Assembly: GCA_018240595.1 (NCBI GenBank)
Contig: JAFEFL010000010.1
Span: forward strand, 42,877 to 106,876
Source of the DNA: Pseudomonadota bacterium
GTDB taxonomy: Bacteria > Pseudomonadota > Alphaproteobacteria > Rhizobiales > Xanthobacteraceae
Direction of reading: 5' to 3'
DNA: 64,000 nt
The notes under the pieces were generated by a model. It searched no databases. It saw only the letters and a program-made list of their open reading frames with translations, and was not told the origin of the DNA. Shown here piece by piece: positions 50,361-58,560 of the stretch. A program made the position numbers and the translations under genes. Positions within the stretch are counted from its first letter, which is position 1, and every line of letters starts with the position of its first letter.

Positions 50361-51509
50361 ATGCTTCGCACTGGATTCCTTGTATCGCTCGTTGCCGCCA
50401 GCATCGGTCTGGCCGGGACGGCGCATGCACAGCAAAAGACCGTCTACATGCCGGCCATCCTGGAATTGTCCGGCGCCGGCGCCGTGTCCGGCACCAACTT
50501 CCGCGACGGCATGCTCATGGCCATCGACGAGATCAACAAGGCCGGTGGCATTCTCGGCCACAAGATCGAGACGCCGGTGCTCGACACGCAGAGCGACGCC
50601 GGCACTTCGCGCGCGCAGTTGCAGAAGGTGCTCGACAACAACCCCTATGTCGTGTTCGGCCCGGTGTTCTCCGGCTCTGTGCTCGTGACGCAACTCATGA
50701 CGATGAAGGCCGAGATCCCGGAAATCGTCGGCGGTGAGGCCGCGGCGATCACGCAGAAGAACGCCAGCTATGTTTTCCGCACCTCGTTCGGCCAGCAGTT
50801 CTCGATGCCGAAGATCGCCAACTACATTCACGACAGCATCAAGGCCAAGAGCGTGGCCGTGGTCTGGGTGAACAACGACTTCGGCAAGGGCGGCCGCGAC
50901 AACTTCACCAAGGAGATGAAGGACCGCGGCATCAATGTCGCCGCCGACATCTCGACCGAAGTCGGGCAGGCCGATTTCTCCGCCGACGTTGTCAAGCTGA
51001 AAGGCGCCAATGCCGATGCCGTGTTCGTCTATCTCAACGAGGAAGAGAGCGCGCGCTTCCTCAAGGAAGCCAAGAAGCAGGGCATCAAGGCGCCGCTGAT
51101 CGGCGAGACCACGCTGCTCGGCCAGAAGGTGATCGATCTCGCCGGCGGCGCCGCCGAAGGCGTGCAGGGCCATGTCGGCCTCACCGTCGACGCGCCGATC
51201 AAGGCGGTGCAGGACTTCGCCGCCAAGTTCAAGGCGCGCTACAACTACGTCTGCGATCACAACGGCATCAAGGGCTATACCGGCGTCTACTTCGTCAAAT
51301 ACGTGACGGAGAAGATCGGCAAGTTCGACGGCAAGGCCTTCGCTGAAAAGGCGCATGGCATCACCATCACGCCGCAGGAAGAGCCCGGCATCCTGATGGA
51401 AGCCAAGTGGGACAAGAACGGCGACATCGATCGTGAAAGCTTCCTCGGCGAGGTCGTCGACGGCAAGCAGAAGATCGTCAAGACCCTGCCGATGCTGAGC
51501 AAGAAGTAA
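50361..51509 (+). CDS. ABC transporter periplasmic substrate-binding protein, HAAT type, second system
   Basis: 382 residues from MLRTGFLVSL with GGGGAG six bases upstream; an ATG two codons earlier overlaps that site. Sec signal peptide (LVSLVAASIGLAGTAHAQ). The mature domain starts KTVYMPAILELSGAGAVSG and DGMLMAIDEINKAGGILG. It has the two-lobe Leu-binding-like fold and ends LSKK. A perfect hairpin follows before the permease genes. Substrate unknown; a convergent exported hydrolase gene stands at the other end of the operon. Confidence 0.92.
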   Translation: MLRTGFLVSLVAASIGLAGTAHAQQKTVYMPAILELSGAGAVSGTNFRDGMLMAIDEINKAGGILGHKIETPVLDTQSDAGTSRAQLQKVLDNNPYVVFGPVFSGSVLVTQLMTMKAEIPEIVGGEAAAITQKNASYVFRTSFGQQFSMPKIANYIHDSIKAKSVAVVWVNNDFGKGGRDNFTKEMKDRGINVAADISTEVGQADFSADVVKLKGANADAVFVYLNEEESARFLKEAKKQGIKAPLIGETTLLGQKVIDLAGGAAEGVQGHVGLTVDAPIKAVQDFAAKFKARYNYVCDHNGIKGYTGVYFVKYVTEKIGKFDGKAFAEKAHGITITPQEEPGILMEAKWDKNGDIDRESFLGEVVDGKQKIVKTLPMLSKK

Positions 51510-51528
51510 TCGCCCTTCGTCGTAACGC

Positions 51529-51557
51529 TTCCGCCCGGCCGACCACGCCGGGCGGAA
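51529..51557 (+). other. Strong hairpin between binding-protein and permease genes, second system
   Basis: TTCCGCCCGGC / GCCGGGCGGAA, a perfect 11-base stem with a 7-base loop and no T run, 18 bases before the permease start. Same position and probable role as the hairpin at 43241. Confidence 0.65.
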
Positions 51558-51575
51558 CCTGACGGGCTCCGTCTC

Positions 51576-52451
51576 ATGGCCTCGTTCATCCAGCTCATGG
51601 TCTCGGGACTTGCGACCGGGGCGATCTACGCGCTTATCGCCATCGGCTTCACGCTGCTCTGGCAGACGTCGCAAACCATCAACTTCGCCCAGGGCGAGTT
51701 CGTCATGCTGCCGGCTTTCTTCGTGCTGGCGGCGATGAACATGGGCGCACCATATTGGCTGGCGGCGTTGATCGGCATCGCGCTCTCCGTCGTCATCCTC
51801 GGCGTGCTGTTTAAGGCCGTCATCGTCGACCCGATGATCAGGCACGGCGTGCTGCCGCTGGTGATCACGACCATCGCGCTGTCCTTGTTCCTCAAGGAAA
51901 GCGTCAAGGATTTCTACTCGTCGCAGGCGCAGCCGTTTCCGGCGCTGGTGGCGCCGCGCGACCTGCATTTTCTAGGTGCCGTGGTGTCGCTGCAGAGCAT
52001 CGTCGTGCTCGCCGTCGCTGTGGCGACCGTCATCGGCCTGCATCTGCTGCTCAACAAGACGCGGCTCGGCCGCTGCATGCAGGCGACCGCGCAGAACCCG
52101 ACGGTGGCGCGCATTCTTGGCATTCCGGTCGGCCGCATGGTGCTCTACACCTTCCTCATCAACGGCGCGCTGGTCGCCATCGCCTCGCTTTTGATCTCGC
52201 CGATCTATCTCGCCAAGTTCACCAATGGCGAGGCGCTCGGCATGGCGGCCTTCATCGCCGCCATCATCGGCGGCTTCAATCAGGTGCGCGGCGCCATTCT
52301 CGGCGGCATCATTCTCGGCGTGCTCGACAACCTGTCGGCGGCCTATCTGTCGTCGTCGTATCGCGGCGCGTTTCCGCTCGTCATTCTCATCGCGGTCATC
52401 CTGTTCCGGCCGCAGGGACTGCTCGGCCGGGTCGAGGAGCGCGCGGTATGA
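51576..52451 (+). CDS. livH: HAAT-type ABC transporter permease (LivH-like), second system
   Basis: 291 residues. LMVSGLATGAIYALIAIGFT at the start, TINFAQGEFVMLPAF, and the late AFIAAIIGGFNQVRGAILGG with the coupling loop. About eight membrane segments. Joined by ATGA to the LivM gene. With it forms the transmembrane channel. Confidence 0.94.
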   Translation: MASFIQLMVSGLATGAIYALIAIGFTLLWQTSQTINFAQGEFVMLPAFFVLAAMNMGAPYWLAALIGIALSVVILGVLFKAVIVDPMIRHGVLPLVITTIALSLFLKESVKDFYSSQAQPFPALVAPRDLHFLGAVVSLQSIVVLAVAVATVIGLHLLLNKTRLGRCMQATAQNPTVARILGIPVGRMVLYTFLINGALVAIASLLISPIYLAKFTNGEALGMAAFIAAIIGGFNQVRGAILGGIILGVLDNLSAAYLSSSYRGAFPLVILIAVILFRPQGLLGRVEERAV

Positions 52452-53428
52452 AGCGCTTCGGTCCTCTGTCGGTAGCGGTCGCCGCCGCGGCGGCGATCGG
52501 GTTGCCGTTCCTGCTCAAGCCGTTCGGCGTCTACCTGATCTCGATGTGGGCGGTGCTGACCATCGCCGCCATCGGCCTCAACCTCACGCTCGGTTATGCC
52601 GGACAGGTGTCGATGGCGCAGGGCGCCTTCGTCGGCATCGGCGCCTACACGGTGGCGCTGCTGACCGCCGCGGGCTGGCCATTCTTTCCCGCCTTCATTC
52701 TCGGCGGCGCGCTGTGCTTCGTCATCGGCTGGCTGCTCGGCTATCCGGCGCTGCGCGTGCAGCATCATTATCTCGCCTTCGTCACGCTGGCCTTCAATAC
52801 ATTGGTCTTCCTCGTGCTGCGCAACGAGGAATGGCTGACCCGCGGCAGCTACGGCATCGCCGGCACCGACCGGCCGAGCCTGTTCGGCCTGTCGACCGAC
52901 AATGCGCGCGTGTTCTATTTCCTCTGCCTCGCGATCCTCATCCTCCTCTCGGCGGCGACGTGGTGGATGCTGCGCTCGCCCTGGGGCAGGGCCTTCGTCG
53001 CCTTGCGCGAAAATCCGATCCGCGCGCTGTCGCTCGGCCTCGACACGCGGCGCTACACGCTGATGGCTTTCGCCCTCGGCTCGACCTTGGGCGGTCTGGC
53101 CGGCGGGCTCTACGCGCCGCTGGTGCAGTTCATCGAGCCCGGCTCGTTCTCGCTGAACCTGTCGTTCAACCTGCTGCTGATGGTGATCGTCGGCGGCAGC
53201 GGCCGCTTCTTCGGGCCCTTCGTCGGCGCGCTGATCGCCGTGCTGCTGCCGGAATGGATGCGCGTCGCCGAAGGTTATTACCTCATCATCTATGCCATGC
53301 TGGTGATGGTGCTGATGGTGTTCTGTCCGTCGGGCGTGATCGGCCTGTTCGAAAAGGCCATGAAGCCGAAGAAGCCGCCGGCGGCGCCGGCTGCCGCGGC
53401 GATCAAGGCGGAGGCGACCCCGCAATGA
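52448..53428 (+). CDS. livM: HAAT-type ABC transporter permease (LivM-like), second system
   Basis: 326 residues. Hydrophobic N-terminus, then LNLTLGYAGQVSMAQGAFVG, the LivM signature, and VIVGGSGRFFGPFVGALI near residue 250. It ends in a Lys/Pro/Ala-rich cytoplasmic tail. In contrast to the first system, permease and ATPases are separate genes here. ATGA overlap with livG. Confidence 0.94.
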   Translation: MKRFGPLSVAVAAAAAIGLPFLLKPFGVYLISMWAVLTIAAIGLNLTLGYAGQVSMAQGAFVGIGAYTVALLTAAGWPFFPAFILGGALCFVIGWLLGYPALRVQHHYLAFVTLAFNTLVFLVLRNEEWLTRGSYGIAGTDRPSLFGLSTDNARVFYFLCLAILILLSAATWWMLRSPWGRAFVALRENPIRALSLGLDTRRYTLMAFALGSTLGGLAGGLYAPLVQFIEPGSFSLNLSFNLLLMVIVGGSGRFFGPFVGALIAVLLPEWMRVAEGYYLIIYAMLVMVLMVFCPSGVIGLFEKAMKPKKPPAAPAAAAIKAEATPQ

Positions 53429-54168
53429 CCGCCGTCCTCGAAGTCAACAACCTCAGCAAGCGTTTCGGCGGCATCGTCGCCGTCGACAACGTGTCGTTCA
53501 CCGTCAATGACGGTGACATTCTCGGCATCATCGGGCCGAACGGCTCGGGCAAGTCGACCTTGTTCAACTGCGTGCTCGGTCAGCTCTTGCCTTCCGAGGG
53601 TTCGGTGCGCATCGACGGCCAGGAGTCGACCGGCATGCGGCCGTGCGATCTCAACCGTCTCGGCGTCAGCCGTACATTTCAGTTGCTGCAGGTGTTTCCG
53701 CAGTTGTCGGTGCGCGACAATCTCATTCTCGCCGGCCAGGAGCATCAGGGCTCGATGGCGTCGCGGCTGTTCGGCCGGCCCGATGCCGGGCTCGGCGATG
53801 CGGCCGATCAGATGATCGAGTTCTTCCGTCTGACGCATCTTTCCGACGAACAGGCCGGCATGCTCAGCTACGGCCAGCAGAAACTGCTCGACGCGGCGAT
53901 GGCCTTCATGGCCGGCCCGCGCCTCGTGCTGCTCGACGAGCCGGCCGGCGGCGTCAACCTCACCATGCTCGGCCTGTTGCGCGAGCGCCTGCAGGCCTAT
54001 CACGCAGAGCGCAAGGCGACCTTCGTCGTCATCGAGGACCAGATGGAATTCGTCATGGCGCTGTGCACCCGTGTCCTGGTGCTGGCGGAGGGCAAGATCA
54101 TTGCCGAAGGCGCGCCGGAGGAAGTGCGGCGCAACCCCGCCGTGATCGAAGCCTATCTCGGTCATTGA
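53425..54168 (+). CDS. livG: HAAT-type ABC transporter ATPase (LivG-like), second system
   Basis: 247 residues. Walker A GPNGSGKS at about residue 37, Q-loop region VSRTFQLLQVFPQLS, signature LSYGQQK, Walker B LVLLDEPAGGV. ATG chosen at the overlap with livM. It hydrolyses ATP with LivF to drive uptake. Confidence 0.94.
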   Translation: MTAVLEVNNLSKRFGGIVAVDNVSFTVNDGDILGIIGPNGSGKSTLFNCVLGQLLPSEGSVRIDGQESTGMRPCDLNRLGVSRTFQLLQVFPQLSVRDNLILAGQEHQGSMASRLFGRPDAGLGDAADQMIEFFRLTHLSDEQAGMLSYGQQKLLDAAMAFMAGPRLVLLDEPAGGVNLTMLGLLRERLQAYHAERKATFVVIEDQMEFVMALCTRVLVLAEGKIIAEGAPEEVRRNPAVIEAYLGH

Positions 54169-54180
54169 GGATCACTCGCC

Positions 54181-54921
54181 ATGTCCGCAAGCGACGCCAT
54201 CCTCACCCTCGACGACATCTATGCCGGCTACGGCAAGATGACGATCCTCAACGGCACTACCGCGCGCATCCGCCGCGCCGCCATCACCACGGTGATCGGG
54301 CCGAACGGCGCCGGCAAGTCGACTTTGTTTAAGACCATCTACGGCCTGTTGCCGGTGCGCACCGGCTCGATCACCTTCGACGGCCGCGCCACCACGAACT
54401 TCCAGCCGCGGCAGATGCTCGATGCCGGCGTCGCCTATATTCCGCAGGGCCGCAACATCTTCCCTGAGCTGAGCGTGCGCCATAACCTCGAACTCGGCGG
54501 CGTCGCGCTGGCCGATCAGTCGCAGCTCCCCGAACGCATGGAGCGCATCATGCAGCGCTTCCCGATGCTGCGGGAGAAGGCTGACACCCAGGCCTCGACC
54601 ATGTCGGGCGGCCAGCAGAAGCTGCTCGAGGTCGCGCGCGGCCTGCTGCTCGATCCCAAGCTGATCCTGATCGACGAGCCGTCGATCGGCCTGTCGCCGC
54701 TGATGGTGCAGGAAGTGTTCGGCATTCTCAAAGACCTGCGCGACAAGGGCGTCACCATCCTGCTCATCGAGCAGAACGCCAAGCAGGCGCTGCAGATGTC
54801 GGATTACGGCCTGGTGCTGGAGCAGGGCCAGACCCGAATCGAGGACACGGCGGCCAACATCCTCAACGATCCGCGCATCGCCCAGCTTTTCCTCGGCGGC
54901 GGACTGGCGGCGGCGTCCTGA
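54181..54921 (+). CDS. livF: HAAT-type ABC transporter ATPase (LivF-like), second system
   Basis: 246 residues. Walker A GPNGAGKS near residue 40, YIPQGRNIFPELSV, signature MSGGQQK, Walker B LILIDEPSIGL. Lies 12 bases after livG and is the last gene of the operon. A GC-rich inverted repeat (CCGGGCG 54953-54959 / CGCCCGG 54972-54978) follows in the short convergent gap. Confidence 0.94.
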   Translation: MSASDAILTLDDIYAGYGKMTILNGTTARIRRAAITTVIGPNGAGKSTLFKTIYGLLPVRTGSITFDGRATTNFQPRQMLDAGVAYIPQGRNIFPELSVRHNLELGGVALADQSQLPERMERIMQRFPMLREKADTQASTMSGGQQKLLEVARGLLLDPKLILIDEPSIGLSPLMVQEVFGILKDLRDKGVTILLIEQNAKQALQMSDYGLVLEQGQTRIEDTAANILNDPRIAQLFLGGGLAAAS

Positions 54922-54990
54922 GCGGCAAAGACAACTTCTCGCGAGCGAGCGACCGGGCGCCGCGATGCGGACGCCCGGCGCCGGTCGGTG

Positions 54991-56028
54991 TCAGGGCTTT
55001 TTCGTCAGGCCCTTGTCGTTCATCCATTTGTGAATCAAGTCGGCGATCTGCACATTGTTCTTGTCCATCATCATCATGTGCGAGTTGCCCTTGATGCCGA
55101 CCTTCGGCAGGTCGATCACGTCGACGGTGCCGCCGGCCTTCTTCATCGCTTCGGCAAAGGACACACCCGTGGCGCGGATCTTCGGCCAGCGCGAGTCCTG
55201 GTCGATGTAATCGCCGTAGACGACGAGCGTCGGGATATCCTTGAGCAGGTCGGCCTTGGCGGGATCGCCGACGCCGGCCGGTTCGATGGCGATCAGTGCC
55301 TTGACCTTGTCGGGCCGTGCCTGCGCCGCCTTGAAGCCGAACGTTCCGGCCTGGCTGTGAAACAGGATGACGCACGGACAGACCTTGTCGATCTCGGCGA
55401 TGTAGGCTTTCAGGATCGCGTCGTCGGTGGTGGTCCAGCGCGGCACGTTCTGCTTGACGAACTGTTCGTAGGCCTCGACGGGAAACTGGTTGCCCGGCAG
55501 CACCTTTCGCTTGGCCGGATCGGGGTCGTAGGAGCCGGCGCCCTGGCCGATGCGGAAGCGCTCGAACGGGTTGGCCGTCGTCAGGAAAACCGGATCGCCT
55601 TCGAACACATCCGGCGGCGCGAAGCCCGAGAGGCCGCGCTCCACGGCATCGGAGTTGTAAACGGCCCAGCCCTTGCGCAGGAAATAATTGAGCCAGCCTT
55701 CGCGTCCGTCCGGCGTCGTCTCATAGGTCACGCCGGTCAAGCCGCCGCCGTGCCACATCAGCAGCGGATAGGCGCCAGTCTCGTTGGTTGGCAGGAAGTA
55801 CTGCACGTACATCTGCTCGACCTGATAGGTGCCGTTCGGATCGATCCTGGCGGGCACGCCGCCTTTGGTGAAGGTGACTTCTTTCACATGCTTGCCGGAG
55901 ATCGTCACCAGGCGTCCGCCGACGTGAAAAGAGCCCATGTCGCGCAGCGAGATCGGCTCCGCCGCGCCGGCGGGTCCGGCGACTCCTGTCATGGCGAGTG
56001 CGCCTCCGAGCAGCAGTCCCTTCCACAT
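54991..56028 (-). CDS. Exported alpha/beta hydrolase, esterase-like
   Basis: 345 residues with a signal peptide (LLLGGALAMTGVAGPAGA). The oxyanion region reads LLMWHGGGLTG, the nucleophile sits in LFHSQAGTFGF (Ser near 225), the acid likely in VVYGDYID and the histidine in KGNSHMMMMD. The fold matches exported esterases often found beside HAAT transporters. Convergent with the second ABC operon, so a role in cleaving an ester outside the cytoplasm before uptake is plausible but unproven. Confidence 0.85.
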   Translation of the reverse strand: MWKGLLLGGALAMTGVAGPAGAAEPISLRDMGSFHVGGRLVTISGKHVKEVTFTKGGVPARIDPNGTYQVEQMYVQYFLPTNETGAYPLLMWHGGGLTGVTYETTPDGREGWLNYFLRKGWAVYNSDAVERGLSGFAPPDVFEGDPVFLTTANPFERFRIGQGAGSYDPDPAKRKVLPGNQFPVEAYEQFVKQNVPRWTTTDDAILKAYIAEIDKVCPCVILFHSQAGTFGFKAAQARPDKVKALIAIEPAGVGDPAKADLLKDIPTLVVYGDYIDQDSRWPKIRATGVSFAEAMKKAGGTVDVIDLPKVGIKGNSHMMMMDKNNVQIADLIHKWMNDKGLTKKP

Positions 56029-56521
56029 ACCGTCATCCTCCTTGGTCCTCTGATTTTTCTTGCGTCGCTAGCCCGCCCGGTCCGCCCGTCTGGCATGCCC
56101 GGCAGTCGGGCGGGAGAGGTATTCTAGGAGGCAAGAGTGCCGGCGGCGCGGCGCTGTCGGCCCGGCCGCTATGTGCTGCCTGCATGCCCCGCCGGTTCGA
56201 GGACCTCAGGTCAGCCGCCAGGGCAGCCGTTGCGGTCGAGCGTGTGGAATACATAATAACCGACGTCCCCCTGTGGCGCTTCGCCACAAATGGTGGCGAA
56301 GGACTGAACTCGGCCGCTTTCAGGCAAATTTCAGAGGCGGGCTAGATTCTATCGGCCAGTTAGCGACGAAAAGCCAATTCAATAGGCTTTCGCTATTGCG
56401 AAATGTTATTGGAAAATCGAGTTTTGATAGTGATTGTCGATCAATCCATCGAAACAGGCTTCTTGATCGGTAAAATCAAACAATTCTAATGCAGCGAAGC
56501 GCAGAAAAAGCGGTTCGAAAC
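56029..56521. other. Long intergenic region upstream of the formate dehydrogenase operon, with dyads
   Basis: 493 bases without a credible gene; the right half is AT-rich for this genome. It holds a hairpin CTTCGCCAC/GTGGCGAAG (56279-56301) and a 16-base dyad TTTCGC-TATT-GCGAAA (56388-56403) that also fits the LysR T-N11-A pattern. AAAGCC/GGCTTT arms (56370-56390) overlap the latter. TTGAT-N7-ATCAA lies at 56463-56479, which is the wrong spacing for FNR. Probable promoter and operators of fds; a LysR gene for it is not in the window. Confidence 0.5.
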
Positions 56522-56995
56522 ATGACAGCATCATCCGGGTGGGACGCGAATCTGGCGGCGGAGATCATCGGCCGCCACAAGGATACCGAGGGGCCGCTGC
56601 TCCCGATCCTGCACAGCCTGCAGGAAGCCTTTGGCTACATCCCGGAGCCGGCCGAGCCGATGGTGGCCGACGCTCTCAATATATCCCGCGCCGAAGTGCA
56701 CGGCGTCGTCACCTTCTATCACGACTACCGCCAGGCTCCGGCCGGCCGCCACGTCCTCAAGCTCTGCCAGGCCGAGGCCTGCCAGGCCTGCGGCAGCGAC
56801 GCGCTCGCCGCGCGCGCCCAGGAGAAGCTCGGCGTGAAACTCGGTGAAACCTCGGCCGACGGCCGGGTCACGCTGGAACCGGTTTACTGCCTCGGCCTTT
56901 GTTCTGTGTCGCCCTCGGCGATGATTGACGGCCGCATTGTCGCCCGGCTCGACGCCAACAAGCTCGATGCCCTGATCGCGGAGACGGCCCGATGA
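56522..56995 (+). CDS. fdsG: NAD-dependent formate dehydrogenase gamma subunit (NuoE-like)
   Basis: 157 residues from MTASSGWDANL; an ATG 11 codons upstream is possible. A thioredoxin-like [2Fe-2S] domain has cysteines in CQAEACQACG and YCLGLCSVSP, as in NuoE. It relays electrons between the flavin subunit and the rest of the soluble complex. First gene of fdsGBACD, ATGA-coupled to fdsB. Confidence 0.93.
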   Translation: MTASSGWDANLAAEIIGRHKDTEGPLLPILHSLQEAFGYIPEPAEPMVADALNISRAEVHGVVTFYHDYRQAPAGRHVLKLCQAEACQACGSDALAARAQEKLGVKLGETSADGRVTLEPVYCLGLCSVSPSAMIDGRIVARLDANKLDALIAETAR

Positions 56996-58548
56996 GCACG
57001 ATCCGCATTTATGTTCCCGGCGACGCCGCGGCGGTGGCTTGCGGCGCCGATGACATTGCCCGCACCATCGGCGATCTCGCGGCGAGGAAGAACGTCGCCG
57101 TGCAGATCATCCGCAACGGCTCGCGCGGCATGCACTGGCTCGAGCCGATGCTCGAAGTCGCGACCGGTGACGGCCGCATTGCCTACGGCCCGGTCGAGGC
57201 CGGCGACGTCGAGGGCGTGTTCGAAGCGATGCTGGCCAATGGCGGCGAGCACAAGCTGCGCGTCGGCAAGCCGGAAGACCATCCGTTCATGAAGAAGCAG
57301 ACGCGCCTGACGTTCGCCCGCTGCGGCATCGTCGATCCGCGCTCGCTGGAAGACTACTGCGCCCATGGCGGCTATCGCGGCCTCAACAAGGCGCTGGCCA
57401 AGCCCGCCAACATCGTCGCCGAAGTCACGCAATCCGGCCTGCGCGGCCGCGGCGGCGCCGGCTTCCCGACCGGCATCAAGTGGAAGACGGTGGCCGACAC
57501 CAAGGCGGAGCAGAAATACATCGTCTGCAATGCCGACGAGGGCGACAGCGGCACCTTCGCCGATCGCATGATCATGGAAGGCGATCCCTTCGTCCTCATC
57601 GAAGGCATGACGATTGCCGGCATCGCGGTGGGCGCCACCAAGGGATACATCTATATCCGCTCCGAATATCCGCACGCCATTGACGTTATGAACGACGCCA
57701 TCGCCGCCGGTCGCCGCGGCGGCGTGCTCGGCGACAAGGTGTGCGGCTCCAGTTACGCCTTCGATCTCGAAGTCCGCGTCGGCGCCGGCGCCTATGTCTG
57801 TGGCGAGGAAACGGCGCTGCTCGACAGTCTCGAAGGCAAGCGCGGGCAGGTGAGGGCGAAGCCGCCGCTGCCGGCGCACAAGGGCCTGTTCGGCAAGCCG
57901 ACCGTCATCAACAACGTGCTGTCGCTCGCCACCGTGCCGATCATCATGGACAAGGGCGCGGAGTTTTATAAGAACTTCGGCATGGGCCGCTCGCGCGGCA
58001 CGATGCCGATCCAGCTTGCCGGCAATCTCAATTACGGCGGGCTGTTCGAAACCGCCTTCGGCATCACGCTCGGCGAACTGGTGGACGAGATCGGCGGCGG
58101 CTGCTTCACCGGCCGCCCGGTCAAGGCCGTGCAGGTCGGCGGCCCGCTCGGGGCCTACTTCCCGCGGGCGCTGTTCGATACGCCGTTCGACTACGAAGCC
58201 TTTGCCGCCAAGGACGGCCTGATCGGCCACGGCGGCATCGTCGTGTTCGACGACAGTGTCGATATGGCCAAGCAAGCCCGTTTCGCCATGGAATTCTGCG
58301 CCGTCGAATCCTGCGGCAAGTGCACGCCGTGCCGCATCGGCTCGACGCGCGGCGTCGAGACGGTCGATCGCATCATGAAGGGCATCGAGCGCGACAAGAA
58401 CCTCGAAGTCCTCACCGACCTCTGCAACACCATGAAATTCGGCTCGCTCTGCGCGCTGGGCGGCTTCACGCCGTATCCGGTGATGAGCGCGCTCACCCAT
58501 TTCCCCGAAGACTTCGGCGCCTCGCCGCGTCTCGAAGCCGCTGAATAA
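56992..58548 (+). CDS. fdsB: NAD-dependent formate dehydrogenase beta subunit (NuoF-like, FMN and NAD site)
   Basis: 518 residues. An N-terminal NuoE-like thioredoxin-fold extension covers about residues 1-100. Then the FMN/NAD Rossmann domain (GRGGAGFPTGIKW, near residue 150; CNADEGDSGTFADR) and a C-terminal [4Fe-4S] domain with ESCGKCTPCRIGSTRG and a distal Cys in DLCNTMKFGSLCALG. It reduces NAD+ with electrons from formate. Confidence 0.95.
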   Translation: MSTIRIYVPGDAAAVACGADDIARTIGDLAARKNVAVQIIRNGSRGMHWLEPMLEVATGDGRIAYGPVEAGDVEGVFEAMLANGGEHKLRVGKPEDHPFMKKQTRLTFARCGIVDPRSLEDYCAHGGYRGLNKALAKPANIVAEVTQSGLRGRGGAGFPTGIKWKTVADTKAEQKYIVCNADEGDSGTFADRMIMEGDPFVLIEGMTIAGIAVGATKGYIYIRSEYPHAIDVMNDAIAAGRRGGVLGDKVCGSSYAFDLEVRVGAGAYVCGEETALLDSLEGKRGQVRAKPPLPAHKGLFGKPTVINNVLSLATVPIIMDKGAEFYKNFGMGRSRGTMPIQLAGNLNYGGLFETAFGITLGELVDEIGGGCFTGRPVKAVQVGGPLGAYFPRALFDTPFDYEAFAAKDGLIGHGGIVVFDDSVDMAKQARFAMEFCAVESCGKCTPCRIGSTRGVETVDRIMKGIERDKNLEVLTDLCNTMKFGSLCALGGFTPYPVMSALTHFPEDFGASPRLEAAE

Positions 58549-58560
58549 AGGAGACCGGTC

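Noticed and set aside
56463..56479. TTGATCGGTAAAATCAA as an FNR box for fds
   Set aside because: The half sites are right but the spacer is seven bases instead of four, so an FNR dimer should not recognise it.
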